Source: Streptomyces sp. WMMB 322 (GTDB lineage: Bacteria > Actinomycetota > Actinomycetes > Streptomycetales > Streptomycetaceae). From it: a DNA stretch of 64,000 bases. The first letter of the stretch is position 1; every line of letters starts with the position of its first letter. The translations under genes and the position numbers were made by a program. The notes beneath the pieces were generated by a model. The model was not told the origin of the DNA and made no database searches. It saw only the letters and a program-made list of their open reading frames with translations. Below are positions 59,373 through 64,000 of this stretch, piece after piece. Location of the stretch: contig NZ_FMHI01000009.1 in the NCBI RefSeq assembly GCF_900090145.1, forward strand, positions 184,484 through 248,483, written 5' to 3'.

Positions 59373-61331
59373 GTGGGCTCGCATCCGCACACAGTGACCA
59401 GCACGACGGCCGAGCGGGGAGCCGTCTTTCCGAACGACACGAGGAATCGGACGACCGTGATTTTCACGCGCTGGAGCGCCCGACTGCCCGGCACACAGCG
59501 ACGCAATTCGGCAGCGCAGGCAGCGAGGGCGACAGCAGCGCAGGCGCATGAGACGACGGAGAGCGCCGCGGACGGTGCCGGGGGTGACAGCGACGGTTCC
59601 GACCCGGTCGCCGACGACGCCGTATCGGGGAGTGCCGGCAACGTCCCGGCGGCGCGGGCCGAGCGCCGCGACGCCGCGACCGTGGACGGAACGGATCCCG
59701 CCCGCCCGGCCACCCGAGCGGCCGCGTCCGCTGCGTCCACTTCCTCCACCGCCGCCCGTACGAGCAGCGAGGCACCCGGGGCCGGAGTCACGGGTGCCTC
59801 CAGCGCACACGTCACCCGCAGCATCGACGCCCTGTCCGTGCACGACCTGCTCGGCCAGGTCCCCGCCCTGGCTGCCGTCGTACACGGCGCCGATCACCGC
59901 ATCGCATACGTCAACGACGCCTACATCGCCGTCTTCGGCTCCCGTACGCAGGGCGACACGGCCCGCGACGCCCTTCCCGAACTCGTCGAACTCGGTCTCC
60001 TCCCTCTGATGGACCAGGTGCTGCGCAGCGGCAAGCCCCGCACCGTCAAGTCGCGCCGCGTTCCGCGCTCGGCCGACGCGCGTGACAGCCGGGACGCCTT
60101 CTACACCTTCACCTGCACGCCGATCACGGCCGACGGCGAGAACGGTGTGCTGATCTTCGCCGCGGAAGTCACCGACCAGGTCGAGGCCGCCGAGCGGCTG
60201 CGCGCCAGCGAACGCCGTCAGCGTGAGGCCGCCGTCACGCTTCAGCGCAGCCTGCTGCCCCAGGAACTGGAGCAGCCGGACGATCTGCGGGTCGCCGCCA
60301 CGTACCAGCCGGGCGGTACGGAAGCAGCAGTCGGCGGGGACTGGTACGACGTCATCACCCTCGGCGCAGGCCGCACGGCCCTCGTCATCGGCGACGTCAT
60401 GGGCCGCGGCGTGCGCGCCGCCGCCGTCATGGGCCAACTCCGCACAGCCGTACGTGCATACGCCCGTCTCGATCTGCCACCGCACGAGGTCCTGCAGTTG
60501 CTGGACGGGCTGGCCGCCGAGATCGACCCCAGCCAGATCGCCACCTGCGTATACGCCGTGCATGATCCCAACGAGGGGCTTTTGCACTATGCCTCAGCGG
60601 GTCATCCACCGATCATCGTGCGCGACATGGACGGTACGGTTCAGCGCGCCCCCGAGCCGACCGGCCCTCCGCTGGGCACGGGCGGCTGGGTACACGCCTC
60701 CAGCTCGCTGCCGCTCCCGCCCGGAGGCTCGGCCGTCCTCTACACCGACGGCCTCGTGGAACGGCGAGACGCCGACATCGACGCCGGAATCTCCAAGCTG
60801 GAGCGAGCCTTCGCGGGCGCCACCGGCTCGCCCGACATCGTCTGCGACCGCCTGTTGCGCTCACTCGGCATCACGGCCGAACACGATGACGACGTCGCAG
60901 TCCTCGTCCTCCATCACCCCGCCCGTACGGGCCACGACGCCGAGCTTTTCCACAACGCCGCCCTTGACCTGCTCGGCGGCACCGAAGCAGCCCCCCGCGC
61001 CCGGGCTTTCGCCTCCGGTGTGCTCACCTCGTGGCGCTTCCCCACCGAACTGCACGACCTCGGCGTATTGGCCGCCAGCGAACTCGTCGCCAACTCCCTC
61101 CAGCACGGCGTTCCGCCGATGCGTCTGCGTCTGCGACGCACGGACCGGCGTCTCATCGTCGAGGTCACCGACGGCGACGAGCACCTGCCCCAAAGGCGTG
61201 CTGCCGATGCCGCTGACGAGGCGGGACGCGGCATTTCCATCGTCGCCACCATCGCCTCGGCATGGGGTTCGAGAAGGACCCCCGGAGGAGGCAAGTCGGT
61301 GTGGTGCGAGTTCACCCTCCCCACGGCGTGA
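59373..61331 (+). CDS. PAS - PP2C phosphatase - HATPase three-domain regulator (652 aa)
   Basis: The first 145 residues are disordered Ala/Ser/Thr-rich. A PAS domain (about 150-270) follows with HDLLGQVPALAAVVHGADHRIAYVNDAY (in parts: ALAAVVHGADHRIAYVNDAY). Residues ~290-500 form a SpoIIE/PP2C phosphatase (GGDWYDVITLGAGRTALVIGDVMGRG, YASAGHPPIIV, LYTDGLVERRD, DDDVAVLVL). Residues ~530-650 are an anti-sigma HATPase (ASELVANSLQHG, DEAGRGISIV). Thus it combines an anti-sigma-like kinase and its phosphatase on one chain. GTG 59373 is used; GTG 59394 is the alternative. Signal and targets unknown. Confidence 0.9.
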   Translation: MGSHPHTVTSTTAERGAVFPNDTRNRTTVIFTRWSARLPGTQRRNSAAQAARATAAQAHETTESAADGAGGDSDGSDPVADDAVSGSAGNVPAARAERRDAATVDGTDPARPATRAAASAASTSSTAARTSSEAPGAGVTGASSAHVTRSIDALSVHDLLGQVPALAAVVHGADHRIAYVNDAYIAVFGSRTQGDTARDALPELVELGLLPLMDQVLRSGKPRTVKSRRVPRSADARDSRDAFYTFTCTPITADGENGVLIFAAEVTDQVEAAERLRASERRQREAAVTLQRSLLPQELEQPDDLRVAATYQPGGTEAAVGGDWYDVITLGAGRTALVIGDVMGRGVRAAAVMGQLRTAVRAYARLDLPPHEVLQLLDGLAAEIDPSQIATCVYAVHDPNEGLLHYASAGHPPIIVRDMDGTVQRAPEPTGPPLGTGGWVHASSSLPLPPGGSAVLYTDGLVERRDADIDAGISKLERAFAGATGSPDIVCDRLLRSLGITAEHDDDVAVLVLHHPARTGHDAELFHNAALDLLGGTEAAPRARAFASGVLTSWRFPTELHDLGVLAASELVANSLQHGVPPMRLRLRRTDRRLIVEVTDGDEHLPQRRAADAADEAGRGISIVATIASAWGSRRTPGGGKSVWCEFTLPTA

Positions 61332-61443
61332 CGCAGCCCCGAAAGTGGGGTGTTGAGAGGCCCGCCTTCCGATCACCTCCTCAGTGGTTGTTCGCGTTCA
61401 CCTGCTTCGCACGTACTTGCGGAGTGTGCTGCCGGGCATCTCT

Positions 61444-62808
61444 TCAGCCCACGCCGATCGAAACCGACGCCGACCGCTCCACAGTTGCGGGCTCTGCGGC
61501 AACGTCCCTCCCCGCAACGGACGTGTGCGGCTGGGCGCTGCCGCCCGCCACCACGACGGACCGGTACGGCCGGTCCTGCGCGGCGGACAAGCGCCGGCCC
61601 AGCCACAGCGCCAGCGCGCTCACCAACAGCGAACACCCCACCAGCATCACGATGTAGACCCCGTACGCACCCGTGGCGGCCAGCAGCCCGCCAACCGCGG
61701 GGCCCACCGCGAGTGCCAGTTGCTTCACCAGCGCGAACGCCGAGTTGTACTGGCCCACGAGCCGCCTCGGCGCCAAGTCGGCCACCAGGGGAGCAACCGT
61801 CGGCGAAAGCATCGTCTCGCCGACTCCGAAAAGCGCATACGTCGTGATGAGCAAAGCCGTCGCGGTCGCCTGCGTCCCGTGAACGAGGCCGGAGGCACCG
61901 GCGGCCACCCAGGCCACGGCCCATATGACCCCCACCAGAGCGATGACCCGGCTCCGCCGGTGCCGCTCGACCAGCCGCAGCACCACGAACTGTGCCAGGA
62001 CGATCACCGCGGTGTTCGCTGCGAGGGCGACGCCCAGCGTCGCCGTCGATATTCGCGTGACCTCCACTGCGTATGCCGACAACCCCGACTCGAACTGTCC
62101 GTAGCAGGCGAAGAACAGCACGAAGCCGAGCACGCACAGAAGCACCATCGGCCGGTCGCGCAGGAGTACCGACCATCCGCCAACCGCCGTCTCGCTCGCC
62201 GCTGTTCGGTGGACGCCGGTCTCACCCGTCCGGGGACGAGGGAGCCGGACAGTCGCCAGCACCGTCGCAAGTACGACGAACATGGCGGCCTCTACGACGA
62301 ACAGCAACGTGAACGTTGCAGGCCGCTGCTCGTCGACCAGCAGCCCTCCGAGAAGTCCACCGGCGCCCAGGCCGAGGTTGTTCAGGAAGAACTGCGTGGC
62401 GAAAGCGCGTGAACGAGTCACGGTCGTCGAGCACGAGACGATCATGGTCGCGAGTGCGGGCTGCAGGACGGCCACCCCCGCGCCCATGAGGGCCGACGAA
62501 GCCAGCGCGGACGTCGCGCTCTCCGATATGCCGAACCCCAGCGCACCGACCATGCCGAAGCCGGAGCCGACGAGGGCCACGGGCATCGGACCCCGTCGGT
62601 CGATCACCCGCCCGGTGAAGGGCAGCACGACGAGCGCGACCACGGCGAACACCGCTAGCACGGCGCCTGCAGCCCCGTCGCCCAGGCCTCGCACCCGTGA
62701 CGCGTACACAAACAGGAACGGCGCGGTGAAGCCGTTGCCGAACGCCGCGAGGGCGTTCCCGAACTGGATCCGGCGCAGCACAGCACCCATCGCCCTGGTC
62801 ACACTCAC
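61444..62808 (-). CDS. MFS transporter (454 aa)
   Basis: Twelve hydrophobic segments in two halves; cytoplasmic loop after TM2 FTGRVIDRRGPMPV matches the MFS signature. GTG 62808 follows AGAGGTAG. Similar to drug exporters of the DHA type; substrate unknown. The C-terminal 35 residues are cytoplasmic and poorly conserved. It is divergent from a MarR gene with a 98-bp shared promoter. Confidence 0.9.
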   Translation of the reverse strand: MSVTRAMGAVLRRIQFGNALAAFGNGFTAPFLFVYASRVRGLGDGAAGAVLAVFAVVALVVLPFTGRVIDRRGPMPVALVGSGFGMVGALGFGISESATSALASSALMGAGVAVLQPALATMIVSCSTTVTRSRAFATQFFLNNLGLGAGGLLGGLLVDEQRPATFTLLFVVEAAMFVVLATVLATVRLPRPRTGETGVHRTAASETAVGGWSVLLRDRPMVLLCVLGFVLFFACYGQFESGLSAYAVEVTRISTATLGVALAANTAVIVLAQFVVLRLVERHRRSRVIALVGVIWAVAWVAAGASGLVHGTQATATALLITTYALFGVGETMLSPTVAPLVADLAPRRLVGQYNSAFALVKQLALAVGPAVGGLLAATGAYGVYIVMLVGCSLLVSALALWLGRRLSAAQDRPYRSVVVAGGSAQPHTSVAGRDVAAEPATVERSASVSIGVG

Positions 62809-62841
62809 CTACCTCTGATCAAGTCCTCGACCAGCGAGGAG

Positions 62842-62870
62842 ACTTCAAAGTTAAAGTTCGAAGCTAAAGA
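62842..62870. promoter_or_regulatory. MarR operator candidate
   Basis: An AT-rich element, ACTTCAAAGTTAAAGTTCG-AAGCTAAAGA, between the MFS and MarR genes contains direct AAG(T/C)TAAAG repeats and a TTCGAA centre. Its position and composition in GC-rich DNA suggest the binding site of the MarR protein. Confidence 0.5.
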
Positions 62871-62906
62871 CTACACAAGGCAAGGGTTCATGTCGAACGA
62901 CTTCAC

Positions 62907-63470
62907 ATGGAATACTCCCGGCCCATGCCCCCAGTGCCGGAGCGACAGCCCACCCTCGACGAGCAGATCGCCATCTACCAGCGCGAGTACCGCGACTTGG
63001 ACCCGCAGGTGGAGAAGGTGGTCAACGCGCTCAGCCGCCTGGACCGGCGGATGAACGTCGCGTACGGGCGCCAACTCGGCATCCTCGGCCTCGGCCACGC
63101 CGAGTGGGAAGTCCTCAAGGAACTCGTGATGGCGGGCACGCCGTACCAGCTGTCACCCGGCACCATCGCCAAACGCCTGGGCCTGACACCCGCTGCCATG
63201 ACGCACCGGATCGACCGCATGCTCGCTCAGGGACTCGTGACCAGGGAGCGGGACCCGGAGAACCGGGTGCGGGTCATCATCGGCCTCACCGACGAGGGTC
63301 GTGAGAAGTGGATCCAAGTGATGCGCAAGGCCTCGGTGTTCGAGGAGGAGCTGCTCCAAGATCTCACCAAGGTCGAACGGACCCTCCTGGGCGAGTTGCT
63401 CACACGCCTGCTGCGCCGCGTGGAGGACGCGCAGCCCGATGCCGGCGGCCGGCTCACCGACCTGGACTGA
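62907..63470 (+). CDS. MarR-family regulator (187 aa)
   Basis: Winged helix with ALSRLDRRMNVAYGRQLG, HAEWEVLKELVMAG, SPGTIAKRLGLTPAAMTHRIDRM and the wing RERDPENRVRVIIGLTDEG. The N-terminal 35 residues form an extra helix (DEQIAIYQREYRDLDP). It probably represses itself and the divergent MFS exporter until a ligand binds. ATG 62907; another ATG (MPPVPERQP) lies six codons downstream. Confidence 0.92.
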   Translation: MEYSRPMPPVPERQPTLDEQIAIYQREYRDLDPQVEKVVNALSRLDRRMNVAYGRQLGILGLGHAEWEVLKELVMAGTPYQLSPGTIAKRLGLTPAAMTHRIDRMLAQGLVTRERDPENRVRVIIGLTDEGREKWIQVMRKASVFEEELLQDLTKVERTLLGELLTRLLRRVEDAQPDAGGRLTDLD

Positions 63471-63498
63471 TGGCCGGTGAGCCGGCCGCAGCAGCAAG

Positions 63499-63527
63499 TT
63501 GACACGGCTCGCGCCGATCCGTAGTGT
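63499..63527 (+). promoter_or_regulatory. rRNA-type promoter 1
   Basis: TTGACA (63499-63504), 17-bp spacer, TAGTGT (63522-63527), identical in layout to the strong rrn promoters of Streptomyces. It is followed 80 bp later by a terminator-like hairpin before the next promoters. Confidence 0.85.
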
Positions 63528-63605
63528 TCTCCGGGTTGCCACGGAGCCTCTCGGCTTCTGAGGCGACGCTCTTGCCTTCCGAAGGCAGTCTCTACTGAAG
63601 TGTTC

Positions 63606-63629
63606 CCCCCGCCCTGCGGGGCTGTTTTT
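63606..63629 (+). terminator. intrinsic terminator between rrn promoters
   Basis: CCCCGC-CCT-GCGGGG (63607-63621) followed by CTGTTTTT. It would stop transcripts from promoter 1 after roughly 95 nt unless antiterminated. Confidence 0.65.
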
Positions 63630-63682
63630 CGTGCGTCTGTGTGCGGAAATCAGTTCGGTGCGGGTTGTATGGCGTCTCGATT

Positions 63683-63711
63683 TTGAGGTGCTGGGGGAGT
63701 TCCTCTAATGT
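63683..63711 (+). promoter_or_regulatory. rRNA-type promoter 2
   Basis: TTGAGG (63683-63688), 17-bp spacer, TAATGT (63706-63711). Confidence 0.65.
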
Positions 63712-63772
63712 GGCGGCCGCGTCGGAAGACGGCCCCTCCCGGCAGGGGATTCAGGGATGGAAATCCGGTCCG

Positions 63773-63802
63773 TTCGGATCGGGAATTCGGATCTGATAGT
63801 GT
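63773..63802 (+). promoter_or_regulatory. rRNA-type promoter 3
   Basis: TTCGGA (63773-63778), 18-bp spacer, TAGTGT (63797-63802), upstream of the conserved leader. Confidence 0.6.
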
Positions 63803-64000
63803 CGGGTTTACCGAGAGGGAAGCGCCCGGAGCGGCCTGTGAGGGTTGTGATGGAAGCGTCCGTTCTTTGAGAACTCAACAGCGTGCCAAAAGTCAACGCC
63901 AGATATGTTGATACCCTCGTGTCTCCACAGGTTTTGTTTGTGGAGGCGTGGGATTTCTTTGATTGACAGCGAGGATGCTGTGCACGCCGGGATTATTCCT
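63803..64000 (+). other. 16S rRNA leader (rrn operon start)
   Basis: Contains TTTGAGAACTCAACAGCGTG and GTCAACGCCAGATATGTTGA, conserved in the leader of streptomycete rrn operons, plus AT-rich processing and antitermination sequence (TCCACAGGTTTTGTTTGTGGA hairpin). The 16S gene itself begins after the window. Confidence 0.85.

Overview
The window is chromosomal DNA of a Streptomyces-type actinomycete. It is very GC-rich, GTG starts and 4-base start/stop overlaps are frequent, and it carries typical streptomycete families: a TipA regulator with its promoter, XRE-DUF5753/DUF397/HATPase genes, PP2C phosphatases, a c-di-AMP riboswitch before an M23 peptidase, and an actinobacterial NDH-2. The last 500 bp hold tandem rRNA promoters and the conserved 16S leader; the 16S gene itself starts beyond position 64000.

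Layout. 1-1960: the end of a TetR gene, then debris (aldolase fragment, frameshifted P-loop kinase, tyrosine-integrase remnant) against the 3' end of a tRNA-Glu/Asp/Phe operon (1964-2285, minus). 2370-8397: metallophosphoesterase, zincin plus two CrcB genes, a lipoprotein and a DEAD-box helicase, closed by tRNA-Lys (8476). 8912-12553: a 1213-residue adenylation/carrier/alpha-oxoamine synthase fusion, isolated, with a transposase stub upstream. 13230-17805: a DUF4333 lipoprotein, two divergent paralogous membrane-anchored proteins, and a type VII-like trio (EspC/WXG-like protein, T7SS-signal protein with Gly/Ala repeats, LpqN/DUF1795-like protein).

17875-30807: GT2 glycosyltransferase, FkbM methyltransferase, a divergent citrate synthase pair (one fused to a helix-turn-helix), tipA, an aldehyde dehydrogenase/GMC oxidoreductase/APC permease operon, and a D-Ala-D-Ala carboxypeptidase. 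31184-40686: PP2C phosphatase, DUF2231-Rieske protein, riboswitch-controlled M23 peptidase, aldo/keto reductase, VOC protein, PPOX oxidoreductase, XRE/DUF397/HATPase module and NUDIX hydrolase. 40687-42822 is a less GC-rich acquired patch with an SRA-HNH nuclease, a truncated PIG-L gene and an SseB-like gene.

42823-63470: PrsW-type protease, PRC-barrel/DUF2382 stress protein, trmB, lhgO, an NsdA-like regulator, a large asparagine-synthase-like protein, an EamA/Lrp pair, TetR, NDH-2, a PAS-PP2C-HATPase protein, and an MFS/MarR pair. Many otherwise conserved proteins here carry low-complexity insertions. The best candidates for undescribed biology are the stand-alone A-T-AOS-SCP2-like enzyme, the T7SS-like trio with its paralogous neighbours, and the HTH-citrate synthase divergon.
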